From Spongilla lacustris (Eukaryota; Porifera; Demospongiae; Spongillida; Spongillidae), in the NCBI GenBank assembly GCA_949361645.1, contig OX442416.1, positions 18,532,323-18,596,322 on the forward strand: 64,000 bases of DNA. Reading direction: 5' to 3'. How positions within the stretch are numbered: the stretch's first letter is position 1; each line of letters starts with the position of its first letter. The position numbers and the translations under genes were made by a program. The notes under the pieces were generated by a model, which was not told the origin of the DNA, searched no databases, and saw only the letters and a list, made by a program, of their open reading frames with translations. This document shows, in pieces, positions 44,919 through 56,628 of this stretch.

Positions 44919-45104
44919 TGTCTTTCCTTAGGGCGTGCCAATAGTAGACCTTATTCATGCGCCATTTTGAATTATTGTTGTGTGACAAGCATGTGACAAT
45001 TAGTGATAGTTAACTAGCGGATCGGAATGGCGCCGTCCTCGGCGCCGTCGATACGTGTTTAAACTTTTGGTGATCAGTCTGAGTTCTGCAAACAACTTGA
45101 TGTC

Positions 45105-46960
45105 ATGCTCAGGGAAAAAACGTCATTGTTGGGTCGCTGTTGCGATCCTTACACTGCATTCCGGGATTGCTGGGAACGTACACCTGGTCCCAATTGCAAC
45201 GCGTGGCCAGATGTCGAATTTCCAGACATATGTGCGTACCTTATTCATACTCCTATAGCTAGTCTATACACAAAGGAGGCATATAAAAATATATAAGTAC
45301 ATGTATACTAAAGGGTCTTACTATAATTTTGCGCTGGCTATGTATAAGATTCCGGGAAGTCTTTAAAAAATTCCTCTTCTAAGTGCCTTCTGTCTGCAAA
45401 GGTACGTTCTTGATATACATGTATATGCCTTTATTGATCAACTGATCATGATACATCATTAAACAGGTGAGCCACAGTCAGAAGCTGAGCTCTCTATCTT
45501 TGATACCTTGGGTCTGAGTAGATTGCAATGGTACTGTATTGTGTGCTAGCTCACTGCAATTGCATGGCTGCATGGTGTTGAGAGGCCTATTCTCATATTG
45601 CTGCTGTATTTTGTGCCGGACGACCAAAGCAAATTTGAACAAGCAAACATGTATCCTGCACATCAAAAATATGTAAATGGATTCAACCATCTCAGAAGAA
45701 TGAGGTATATTAAATTGCATGATGCATTGCATTGATATGCTTATTTGCATGCTATGCAATACTACTAATTGGTCCATCCATGCGACTTCTCTGATTTAGG
45801 CAACTATTGCAATCTTAAGACAAATGCAAAACTCCAAATCATGTTACCTATATCTACTGATTTATCCTGGATATCTGGAGGGGTTTAATTGAAAACCTCC
45901 CATGAACCATTATCACAGGCAATGTCAGTGTTCTAGGCCTACAACCAAAGTCTCGACTGTCTTTCATTCACTGGTATCATTGCAGAAAATAATAGAGTGT
46001 GTTCATCTATTGTTACAACTGAAGAAGTGCAGTATTTAGAAAAAGTAACACGACGAAAATCAATGTCAAACATATAGTATAAATATAGGGCTGGTAGGAT
46101 AAATTTAAACAAGCCAGCAGCACATTCTGATTCCTTTAATCCCTTCAGTGTTTTCACATATAACTTCCATCTGCTATCCGGATATAAGTCATTTTCAAAC
46201 AGATCAGCCGGTCCGACTAGCTATATATAGGTAAGAATGCACAATAAAGCTTATAAGGGTCATGGAATTTTTCTGTCTCTCTCCTTTATTCCCGATATCT
46301 TCCTCTCCTATCCTCTTCTGCAGGTGGGGTACAAAGCAGGAACACAAACCACGAGTATAAAATATACTCATTCCATACTGTCTGTGCACAGATATATTCA
46401 ACTCAGTGGACTTCATATTTTAACCCTGCATACCCTCACCAGCTTGGAGCATCACCATCTGGCATTGTATCATGTGACTGTTGTGGAGAGGGAGTTAAAT
46501 CAAATGTCCCTATAATGCCAGAGAATGTTCATTGCAGAATGGCAAATAATGTATTTTATAGAACAATCTGCCGATGAATTGCATTTAAAAGAAACACGTC
46601 ATATGTACTACTACCAATTGCAAGCTCAGATTCACATGGGTTATGCAATGAACAAGGTGAATGCATTTCAGTTATAGGAATGGCAGTTCTTCCTGAAGCC
46701 GGAATTGTGCAAGTGGTACTCAAGACAGAGGATGGCTACGGTGGATGAAAGTGAAACACTCACTCAAATGCTGTTTCAGGCATTAAGTCTTGTGCTACTG
46801 TTGACTTGAAGATGACCCCGACATTGATGGGAGTATGCATGATTGGCTGTGGCAACCGGCAGTGCCAAATACAATATATGGTTTCACTTGTTCTGCTTGG
46901 AGTTGGAAAGTGTCCCAAAAGGTAAATGGTACTGTCCGTAGTGCAGACTTCAGTTTAAGT
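45105..46960 (+). pseudogene. SWIM / YqaJ exonuclease / PHD-finger gene relic
   Basis: Plus-strand pieces in family order: WPDVEFPDICAYLIHTP (45215-45260); a degenerate SWIM region IPWV-stop-VDCNGTVLCA (45505-45545); TTEEVQYLEKVTRRKSMSN and YRAGRI, the YqaJ N-terminal signature (46010-46095); FNPAYPHQLGASPSGIVSCD with CCGEG (46413-46480); RHMYYYQLQAQIHMGYAMNK (46597-46655); and ESVPKGKWYCP-stop-CRLQFK, a PHD-finger end (46905-46955). YqaJ is a lambda-exonuclease-like nuclease fold. The conserved D of GASPDG is S here, the EVKCP segment is missing, and stops and frameshifts are frequent. Confidence 0.65.
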
Positions 46961-47110
46961 AACAGATAACGTAACCAGTACAGTCAATCAAATGGAATCA
47001 CAGAGTTGCACATGTTACATAAAGCAGAACAAACAGCGGTAAACACGTCATCGATTGTACATGTACCATGCAGTTGATTTATCGGAATTATACCCTTCAA
47101 AAAAAAAGTA

Positions 47111-47680
47111 CTTCTTCTTCAAATTACCTATATGTCATACGCTCTATATGAATTCTAACTTGTGATATTTCTCGCGACCAGTACTAGTGCGCTGGGGCAT
47201 ATCTGCTATACTCACTCGTACTCCTACTGCATGCATTGGTTATGTGTAAAGGTAGTTTTGCAATATATACACACAACAAACCTGAAATACTGACTGGAAC
47301 AGGGTCAACTGAAACAACAGATCAGCTCCCTAACGAATGACATCGCTTCCGCTTTCATCGCTTCGTGAGTGCAAGTTGAAATTTCCCGGCGGGGCATCGA
47401 TGGAATTCTAAATTGAATAACTCTGCAACAGAACGCGATGTCATTCGTTAGGGAGCTGTTCTGATATTTCAGTTGACCCTGTTCCAGTCAGTATTTCAGG
47501 TTTGTTGTGTGTATATATTGTAAAACTACCTTTATCATAACCAATGCGTGCAGTAGGAGTACGAGTGAGTATATCCGGGCGGTATCGAGTGCAGATATGC
47601 CCCAGCGCACTAGTACTGGTCAAATATCACAAGTTAGAATTCATATAGAGCGTATGATATAGGTAATTTGAAGAAGAATT
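47111..47680. mobile_element. Fold-back element with ~240-bp arms
   Basis: The left arm, 47111-47346, is the reverse complement of about 47435-47680. Shared landmarks are CTTCAAATTACCTATAT, CTAGTGCGCTGGGGCATATC, GTTCCAGTCAGTATTTCAGG and CTCCCTAACGAATGACATCG. The loop is about 90 bp. A 60-codon frame in the right arm is an inverted-repeat product. No transposase or clear target duplication was seen. Confidence 0.8.
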
Positions 47681-47689
47681 TAGAACCTT

Positions 47690-49780
47690 TCTAGAATGGT
47701 ATTGTTTCTTCTTTGTGAATATATATTTGAATACAAGTTGCAAAAGGGAGAGCACAGTTTGCCCTATTCCATCCACCCAAAAATGGAATTATGCCCGTTC
47801 GCTAAGTACAGGTAGGATTAAACTTTGTTTGGCGCACTCTACGCACGGTAAATAACCATGCTGTTCTAAACCTTGTATTTTAACCGCTTCTACCGACCAC
47901 CAGAGGAAAAACAAGCCTGCATGCCCATTTCATTGCGTACAGCCTCGATCGAAAGACCAGAGCGACTCGTTGCAGAGAGATCTTACATAATTCGTCACTT
48001 TTGAAGGTTTATGATGATTTGCAACCCATCAGTACTCTCGCTTACCTCTTAAAACAGTCAGACGTAAAGAAGTCACAAGATGATTCAAAATGGAGAGGAT
48101 TCACGCGTTACATCATTTACATTTTGCTTCCTGTTGGCCATTTGATATACAGCAGCGCCGGCAGAAACTAATAAAGTGTATATGGAATTTAAAAACATAT
48201 TAAACAATGCAACGACAAGAGTTCGATGACGTTATAAACTTAACTATTAGTAGTATCGAGAGTTACGTTATAGTAACTGACATTATAAGTAGTTTGATTT
48301 TTTTTTTTCAAATTGTGATTTAAGCCACATATTATATATCTTTGGAAAGAGCAACAAATGTACATTCCAAAGATACATTATATGCGTTTCGTTGCGAACA
48401 CCACGCTATTCGAAAGATCACAAATGAAATGATCAGTCGCGAATGTACCGTTGTCCGTTGTACGTGAATTGTAGGGTACGCAAAACAAAAACTGTCCCGG
48501 TTGAGTTTATAGTCAGTATAGAGATAAAAATAAGTGTGCAGCCTTAACCAAAACTTTAAAATACATAGTCTTACTAATATCATACATAGGGTAGGGATGC
48601 ATTGGATTTCGCTTCAATACGCAACTAACACTTACCATTGGTCATGATGAGAAGAAAGGTTGTTTTGCCAAATAGTACATATAACTATATGTACTGAGTG
48701 ATTAGATATATGGTACTAACTGATATAAATCTAAATGCTAGTACAATTTTTAATGCAAGTGTGGTGTGTTTGATATGTTTCTTATGTCAGCTTTGCATTA
48801 AAAAATGATGAGGTAGGAAATAATATAATCTTCTTTCTCTACAACGTTTTTTCCAATACTTCTCCTAAATGTATCCTTGTTCTTCTGTCTCGGAACTTTT
48901 TGTCCAGCATACCTGACCTGTGTTTTGCAAAATTTTATCATCGTATCTTGCTGTTCATCCGCCGGTGGGTGAGACAACACAACCATAGTAGTGTTTTATT
49001 GATCTTACTTTTAACTTTGCTATATAGAAATCCCACTTTAGTGCTTGTGCCTGGGCCAACATAATCATTGCATTTTATTTGCACTCAGCAATTTAGAACA
49101 GAGCGCTTGTTTTTTCAATTTTTGACTTTCTGTATAATGCTTTATGAAGATACTGTATATGGTTTAGATTTTTTAAAAAGCACCTTTTCTTTCCTCATAT
49201 TTAGAGTAGCTAGATCTAAGGTTTATTGGTACGGATTGGGAAGTGTCAGTTTGGCTAGTGTGCAGAGCATTGACCGATGAAAATGGATCTTTGAATGTAT
49301 TAATTTGGGATTCATTTAAAGGCAATTCAAATTGCAGTAAGCCACTTCTTATATCAGGAGCTAGAAGGGACCCATGCTCACTCCTATCCTTCTAATATTC
49401 ATTCATATATTCATTCATGAGTCTCTTGAGATCAATAACTACCTGCATTCTAAATAGCAACAAAGCATTATTTGCGCACATGCGCATCACTTCATGCATC
49501 TAATTAAACATGAATATTTGGCTTGAAAAGAACATGCGTGGGGATCATCGAATTGCAATGTTAAACGACAAAAATAGAATAATTAGTTCAATCTTCAACA
49601 CAATGTCATTTACAACTTATTTGATCGTAGAATGGGGTGTGCAATAAATAGGGTAGTCACAAAATGTTTTATTGTAAGGAATGGCTATGTGCTTTTGCTT
49701 TGTAGACAAAGAATCCAATTATACCTACTTAGTAAAAATATAAAGATATATTTACATAAGTTTGTGTGTTCTTTTTTTCA
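47690..49780. other. No gene recognised
   Basis: Short frames at 48332-48583, 48798-48986 (minus) and 49068-49280 (plus) show no recognisable domain. The words CACGCGTTACATCATTTACA near 48103 resemble the sequence upstream of the locus 1 first exon, but no first-exon homologue follows. Nothing else is supported. Confidence 0.45.
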
Positions 49781-49785
49781 TGCAG

Positions 49786-50008
49786 ACCAATACAAATCGC
49801 CTGGGTAGTTAAAGCACCCTTTGGGCATCATCCAAACGTCCTCATACTTTGTAGTATACCTGATTTAAATAACAATGTACATCCCGTGATAGTTGGTTCA
49901 CAATCAGAGTCAAGATTCATTCCCAAAATTATACTACGAATTGAATGCGTCACTGAAAACAAAGGAACCAGCTCGAAATTAGGCAATGGTGTTGCATTCT
50001 ACAACTAA
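49786..50008 (+). CDS. Possible last exon of an unidentified gene
   Basis: A strong acceptor, TTCTTTTTTTCATGCAG, ends at 49785. It is followed by an uninterrupted frame PIQIAWVVKAPFGHHPNVLI to LGNGVAFYN and a TAA stop. The composition is mixed and protein-like, without low complexity. No domain is recognised and no upstream exon was identified. It could equally be a chance frame. Confidence 0.3.
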
Positions 50009-50233
50009 TTGGCTCACTAAATCAAGTTGTAACCGCGCAGATAATCGAACAAGTTTCTTCGCTTGTTCGAGACCTTTTTTGAACTTTACGACGTAGTTTT
50101 AGATCATCGATTTACAGACCCACTTACGCAATAAAGTAATCTATTCTGTCTCGGATGATAACAGCAGTACACGTACCAGGATAGGAAAATTCTCTATGAC
50201 GGTATATAGGATTTGATGGCAATAGGCAGGGTC

Positions 50234-50335
50234 AGTGTTGCCGCGATATATCGCGAAAGGCATTAAATGTTTATATCTCGAAAGGCAATATATAATTTTT
50301 ATATCGCGATTAATCGTTATATCGCGAAATAAACG
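50234..50335. mobile_element. Left end of a CAGTGTTGCCGCG-type element
   Basis: CAGTGTTGCCGCGATATATC shares its first 13 bases with the element at 2271. It is followed by five TATATCGCGA/TATATCTCGA words in both orientations, again a subterminal-repeat pattern. No matching right end was seen. The preceding ATTTGATGGCAATAGGCAG also occurs in the locus 1 intron at 18055, suggesting the element landed in a duplicate of that intron. Confidence 0.5.
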
Positions 50336-51089
50336 TGTACGGACGTAAACAAAGATATGCAGAAATAAAATTTAGAAACGTGCAGAGAATAAGCATATAT
50401 ACATTTAGGCATATCAATGAAAATAATTTACTGTTACAGTTAAACAAGTTCAGTTTGAATTTTGCCTTAGAAATATACATTTGCCAATGCAAGATGCCAC
50501 GCCCCCACGGGCGCAACCTTTTCTTCTTAAGGAAAATACGTAAGCAAAAATGCATGCACAAGTACTTGCTTGCTGGTTTAGCTATGGTAGGGACGTATGA
50601 CTCATGATTATACTCCACCACAACAATGGATCATATTTTCTGAAATTGATTTCTGCTTTAGAGTTCTATGCAAGGCTTGGCAAATCCGAACCCTCGAACT
50701 GTGATGTACAGCTTCCCAAGTCTGTGCAGTATATCTTGTGAAACCACCTCCGCAGTTATAAAGTATCCACTCAAACTGCAAGTCATCATTAAGCAGAACT
50801 GATTGCCTCCATAGGAGCACCCATCATTTTATTACTTGCAATGATGTAGTGTTTTCTTATATCGTCTCCTTTAATAAACTATAGTATAGACCCTTTTCAT
50901 CGCGCGGTTTAACGAATTAAAATTCAGTGTTGTCTGCCATCTTGGTGCACAAGTTGCTATAGGACGGTATGGCCTTTTGGTTATTGTTGCACGTTCACGG
51001 TAAGGGATTATGAGCCTGGTATTAGATGTGGAAAGATGTAAAGTGGATATGAATTTACAGTTATATCAATGTAATAAATCACTGCAAAA

Positions 51090-51257
51090 TTAAAATGGGA
51101 ACAGATAAAATCTGATAATTAATAAATACCAGTAATTAATAGTATAATAAATCGTCTGAAATGCAGTATACACATCAATACCAGGAGTGAAAAAGAGATG
51201 TTCCACACAAGTAGTGTGACCTCCCGATGCAGCAAAATGTAATGGAGTATTACCATC
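51090..51257 (-). CDS. Ankyrin repeat terminal exon, locus 3
   Basis: The acceptor CGCTCCAG precedes DGNTPLHFAASGGHTTCVEH, then LFFTPGIDVYTAFQ and a hydrophobic tail ending at 51090. The 3' flank (51010-51100) is paralogous to those of loci 1 and 2. Upstream exons are missing apart from a fragment at 52224-52283. Confidence 0.6.
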   Translation of the reverse strand, partial: DGNTPLHFAASGGHTTCVEHLFFTPGIDVYTAFQTIYYTINYWYLLIIRFYLFPF

Positions 51258-51297
51258 CTGGAGCGGGTAAAATAGTCCAGACAACATGGTGGGTACG

Positions 51298-51531
51298 ATT
51301 TAGGGGGGAGGGGGGGTGAGTAAGCCCCACAGATGTTTTACGGTTTTAGTTTTTCAAATTAAGAAATAACGTGGCAGAGAATACATGTGCAGGGAGCATC
51401 AAAACGAAAAGCAGAAAGATGAGTGGAATACGTTACAAAGCAAGCTGCCAAAGCTTCGTCGCCAACTCGAAATGCTGGTATTTGTAATTTGGCGAATCAA
51501 CCCGCTCGTATCAATTTGGACTATCGCAAGG

Positions 51532-51569
<38 letters not shown>

Positions 51570-51645
51570 CCGTTTGTACTTGGACTGGAGTCCCACCAAG
51601 GCTTGTTGCCAAGAGCACACGACAGTCTAAATCTGGCCCTGGGTA
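51298..51645. mobile_element. Insertion with long C tract in an ankyrin intron
   Basis: The normal intron word GGTGGGTACAATGTACAC is split: GGTGGGTAC at 51289-51297 and GGGTACAATGTACAC from about 51640. The inserted ~345 bp begins GATTTAGGGGGGAGGGGG and ends CTAAATCTGGCCCT, so its ends form a short inverted repeat. It holds about 34 consecutive C at 51533-51566. A GGGTAC target duplication is possible. Confidence 0.55.
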
Positions 51646-51959
51646 CAATGTACACATATACATGTAGTACATGGTCGTCAACATGACCTATGATGCCATG
51701 CACTCAGATGGACACATGTACATGTATGCGGTATATGTGAAAAGGAGAACCTATAAGGTTCTGGTGGAAACTATGCTCGCTATATAGAATGGTGGTAAAG
51801 AGTTAAGGTCACTTGAACAGTTCATCTTTCAAGGACAGTGGTGACTTCTGCAATTCACAGCACATAAAAGTGGTAACTTCTGCAATTCTCAACACACAAA
51901 TAAATAGCAGCTGGCCTGTGTGCACCAATGCCTAGACTGACCTGAGCCCACCATCCAGC

Positions 51960-51990
51960 CATTAAATCCCCCCCCCCCCCCCCCCTCCAC
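51960..51990. repeat. C tract
   Basis: About 18 C at 51968-51985 with CCACTCACATGAC following; no element ends recognised. Confidence 0.7.
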
Positions 51991-52223
51991 TCACATGACA
52001 CAGAAAGCATAATGCATTTAGTTATTACTGATAACATCCATTTAGTTTAGTATCCCTGCACTATCTGGTAATGACAATATGTGTGTAAATGTACCAAGGT
52101 GCAGAAGCTGCAATAGTGCTGCATGTTTATTGTTTGAACCAAAAAGTGTAGTGGCTTGCTACATGTGTATGTCAGCTACAGTTCCTATAACAGTGTATTT
52201 TAATATCCAGTGGACCAACTCAC

Positions 52224-52283
52224 ATTATTCTTAATGTTCACATCAATACCAGGAGTGGAAAGGAGGTGTTCCACACACGTAGC
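52224..52283 (-). pseudogene. Truncated ankyrin exon, locus 3
   Basis: Only the 3' half remains: codons for CVEHLLSTPGIDVNIKN with donor AAT|GTGAGT. The 5' half is replaced by unrelated sequence (GCAAAGCAGACTG). Confidence 0.6.
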
Positions 52284-52374
52284 AAAGCAGACTGAATTGA
52301 TATGTAAATATTTTAGAAAGTGTCTATGGTGCAATAATATCAAGTCAGTAATAATAGGGATAAGGTCAGCTTAG

Positions 52375-52440
52375 CGAGGGGGGTGGGGGGGGGGGGGGGG
52401 GGGGGGGGGAGGAATCCCCCCCCCCTCCCCCCTGTGGATC
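52375..52440. repeat. Long G tract then C tract
   Basis: About 30 G followed by AGGAATCCCCCCCCCCTCCC and CCCTGTGG, so the region can fold back on itself or form a G-quadruplex. Its length in the assembly should not be trusted. Confidence 0.75.
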
Positions 52441-52838
52441 CCAATGCAGGGCATGCATGCAGGGCTGTATGCTGTCAGATTATAAACTAGAGGCGCACTG
52501 CTTCAATGGACGTGTGTTGGATTTGCATGATTCAGGTGATGAACATGTATTAAATTCTTGCCGATGGAGGTTACACTGCCTGAGAAAGACTCTGCTTCAC
52601 TTATTGGCTCTTAGGCCAAACTTCTGCATGTACAAAAGGGAAGAAGCATTTACACAGAAATTGACAAATCATGCCAAACTATAGAAGAGCATATAATGAA
52701 GGAGTAAGAGAACATGGCTGCTTAACCACACTTGTGCTCAACTTCTGGCAGTTTGGGGCCTTCACTGACCTAATGTGTGCTAAATATTTTTTGTCTTATG
52801 ATTAGACCTTTGCTTCCCTGCTTTTGCACCACTATTGC

Positions 52839-52877
52839 TTAATGGTTCCCCTGACTTACTGTCAGGGGAACCATTAA
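52839..52877. repeat. Perfect hairpin, 17-bp arms
   Basis: TTAATGGTTCCCCTGAC, a 5-base loop TTACT, then the exact reverse complement. It lies within sequence paralogous to the ankyrin 3' flank (TTGCTTCCCTGC...CACCACTATTGC), where the other paralogues lack the hairpin. Confidence 0.85.
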
Positions 52878-52883
52878 CTACTA

Positions 52884-53454
52884 GTGGAGCTACCAGCCCC
52901 AATTGGACCACCAGTGAAGCAGCCTCCATTTTTAGAGTGTACATGTCTATGCTTTTTCTGCACACATTTTGTGTTGTAAATATACACAGTTACCTGCCCT
53001 ATCCATACTGATTGTGGTTGGTCTGCACCGTAATTGGTTTATTAGACTAGCAATTAAGGCTTGCAAATGAGGGCTTTAATTTTTTTTTTTTAACATTACC
53101 TAGATCTTCTATGTTACTCTTACTGGAAGATAGTGCTTCACATTAAGGCTCTACTTGTAGTGTGGGGGCTGCCCACTCTGTTTGTAGCTGGGGGCTGGCC
53201 ACATTAACCCCTAATTGTGGGGATTGTATGTGCTAGGAGATTGCAGTCATCATGGAAACTGTCTGGTGACATCTCTGACAGTGTGGCCCCAGTGTGTGGG
53301 GTGCTAGTGCTTTACATTGTACACATATATAATTATGTACAAGTAGCAATACAATGTACATTGTACATACACATGTATCAGTGCCATTTAGAATGTCACG
53401 TGAATTGCATGAGCAGGTACAGCTAACATGCATGTGGCACGGCGAAGGCTTCAG
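52884..53454. other. No gene recognised; left flank of duplication copy B
   Basis: A minus-strand frame (52780-52965) and a plus-strand frame crossing 53354-53557 (MWHGEGFRIHAPHKWTYTV) have no domain I can name. The second frame continues into the duplicated segment, so if copy A has the same upstream sequence, the duplication begins left of this point. Confidence 0.4.
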
Positions 53455-55726
53455 AATTCATGCACCACACAAATGGACCTACACTGTCAGAGATGTCAGA
53501 AGCCATTACCAGTGTAACCCACAGTTCTACCTGTGCCCCATGGCCACAATATCTTAGCACATAAGTTTTTGCAAGGGGAAGCACCAAACTCCACACACTG
53601 CACTTTATTATAAGTAATTCACAATAATAATAATGTACCATTTGTAATGACTCACTGTGTATAGTGCATTATAAGCAATGGGGGTGGGAAACATGTGGCT
53701 CCCCTAAAATTGTGCTACAATGTGAGGGCTGGCGGGCTTGCATCTCCTTTGGCATTATATAAAATAGTGACATTATTGACCCCTTGTGTGGAGTGTGGAG
53801 GCTGATAACTCTGAGGGTGGGGACTGCTGACTGAATAATCTATTACTTTCACTTGCAAACACTGGTATTATGTGCTTGCAGCCAGAGGGTTAGTCGGGGG
53901 ATGCCCCTGGGTTGCTGACATAACTTGCAGTGAAGTACAAATACTAGTGAGTGAGGCCTGGCCCCAGTGTGTGGGCACAGTAAAGCTCACTTGCAGTAAA
54001 GATGGGACTGCTGACTGCATTTGCACTGAGTGTGAGGGCTGTCCTCTCCATGGCATTATTTTGGGGGGCCCATTACTCCTGAATGTGATTGATAGAGCTC
54101 TTGATCTCCCTTGCTGGCAGTGTGGATTTCGGGGCTACTGGCTGGACTTGTAGTGTGGGGGTTACAATGGTTAATGGCTCCATTTACAGTGAGTAGTGAG
54201 GGGCTGGTGTTTCTACTCTGCGGGTCTAGCTCACTTGCATTGTGGCCTGATTGTGTGTGTGTGTGGGGGGGGGGGGGGGGGCCTGCTGACCAAATTGCAG
54301 TGAGAGGATTGTGGAGGGATTTGCTACTCCTCTGCAGGCATGGTTCTATAGGTATAATGTGAGAGTGGTGAGTGGAGCTGGTTGTGTGAGACTGCTGACT
54401 GAATATGCGCTCACCTGCAGTGGCACTCCATTGGCCCCTTGAGCTTGCACCGAATCATCACTGGTATTGTGCACTTGTAAACCTGGCAGTAAGTGGGAGA
54501 TAGGACCATGGTGTACGTGGATAAAAAGTGGCAGGTGTTTTTTTTGGTTTTTTTTTTATGTCGCAAAAGCATGCACTTCAAGAGAACAGAAGGATTCCTT
54601 GTCCCCATGGTTGAAATAGCACCATTTTGTTTTTCTTCCTTTATTGCGGTAGTTGTAAAGAACTCGAGATAGAAAGTGTTTCAAATTTTAAAAAACTCCA
54701 CGCCGGCTGGAATATACATACAGATATTTACATGTGTATTGTTTAAAAGTAGAGTTGACACAGATCACTTTAATTTGCAGAGCACTGTAATGAAGGAAGA
54801 AATGGTAGACACACCTGTTGCTGTCATATCAAGGATAGGAAGTGGGAGATAGGACCATGGTGTATGTGGATAAAAAGTGGCAGTTTATGTTTTTATTTAA
54901 TTTTATGTCGCAAAATCATGTGGTTCAAGAGAACAAAAAAAAAAATCCACTTCCCCAGTCCAAATAGCACCATTTTGTATGTCTTCCTTTATTGCTGTAA
55001 AGAACTCGAGGTAGAAAGCGATTCAAATTTTAAACCAAACTGGAACATACATATAGAAACTTATTTTATAATTACATGCATACTGTTTAAAAGTTGAATT
55101 GACACAGATCACTTAATTTGCAGAGCATTGTAATGAAGGAAGAGATGGTAGACACACCTGTTGTGCATGCTGTCATATCAAGATGAAAAAAGAGTAACGA
55201 GAAGATAAAGTTTTGCTGGTATCCACATTGTTAATGGCTGAACAATATGTATCATCCATGGCTGAGTTTAGTTGTGGTTATATGGCATGTACATATACAT
55301 GTGTATAGTGTAGAAAACTGAGTAACTGATCCGCGTGAAATGAAGCGATTTTGGAGCAATATTGCGCTAACGATAGGCTGGGAACGAGAACGCGAAATCA
55401 ATTGCGCGTAAATCGCTGCGATTTACGCGCAATTACGAGCGATTGATCTCGCATTCTCACGTTGTCAGTATAATTGATGAACCAAGTCTAAGTTGTACAA
55501 ATATACTTACATCTAAACAGTCTTGTTTTAAGTTGCAGTCAACATATATCGGTACTAAATCATGGTATACAACAGACAACAGACGGAGCAAGGTTTTGTT
55601 TTATGAGACGTTGAAAAAGCTAGGCTGGCAGCGTTTCTGAAATACGATGAGCCAGCCTTTATTTCGATGGGCATGTAAGCAAATTTGTCTCAATCTGCGA
55701 TTCATTAGGTGTACATGTCTTTAATT

Positions 55727-56628
55727 CAGTGTTGCCGCGGCTGACTAATTGGAACAAGTCCCGGACGGACGGCTGACCGGATTAGACCCCTGACGGTCAC
55801 GGTCACGGCCAGCAATGGCCGGCATCAATCCTTCCCGGTCATGGCCACGGCCAACCGTTAGCAGCCTATCCGACACGGTCACGGCCATTTCTGACCGCCA
55901 AAACCGTCAAATCTCGAGTTTGGCGGTCACGGTCAGCGGTCAACCGTCAAGGGCGGGGAATTATATACCTGTACAAGCTTTACATGTACGTACGCGTAAT
56001 CAGAAAAATATGCTGAACAGCTTAATTATAGGTATTTTATAGGAAGGGTATAATACCGGTATATGTTTAAAGTTTAAACACAACGTAACAGCAAAAAGCC
56101 GGGCAGAGTCCATTCTCCATGTTTTGCGTTCAAGTATTAGTTTAGCTCGCTCTGGTGGTGTACTTTATGCTGGAATAGCCAGATACTTCAGTGCCATTTT
56201 AGAGACTGTGGGGAAATTGTGGGAATGTGTGAAATCTGGGAAAACTGGGGGTCAGTGGGGGAGTTAGCAGATGGATTAGTTTTCTTCCTCCTAATTAGAA
56301 TCGGGTTCTTTACGATCGTCGTGTCGGCCATAATACAGCGCGCTATACTATACACGACGGTCAAATCTCTATAGCAGTGTGTTACACGCAAAGTATGATC
56401 TTAATAATTATGTCTGTTATAATTGCAGTTTTATTAAGAATTAATTAATCGTGACCGTCAAAGACCGGCTCATATTTTTGACGGTCAGCCGCCAAATATA
56501 TGACGGCCACCGTACTTCCCAGCTCCGACGGCCAGGCATGTTGGCGGTTCACGATCACTGATGGTCAGCACAAAAATCGGCAATTTTTGACGGTTACCGG
56601 ACGGCCACGGCTGGCCGCGGCAACACTG
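55727..56628. mobile_element. hAT-like non-autonomous element, copy B
   Basis: This is the duplicate of the element at 2271-3172, with the same 902-bp length, the same 15-bp terminal repeats and only a few substitutions. It is present because it lies inside the large duplication, not through an independent insertion. Confidence 0.7.

Noticed and set aside
48600..48660. P-loop-like GKTTFLLIMTN with a GTAAGTG donor on the minus strand
   Set aside because: No acceptor, no flanking conserved sequence and no Walker B or other NTPase motif nearby; a short chance match is likely.
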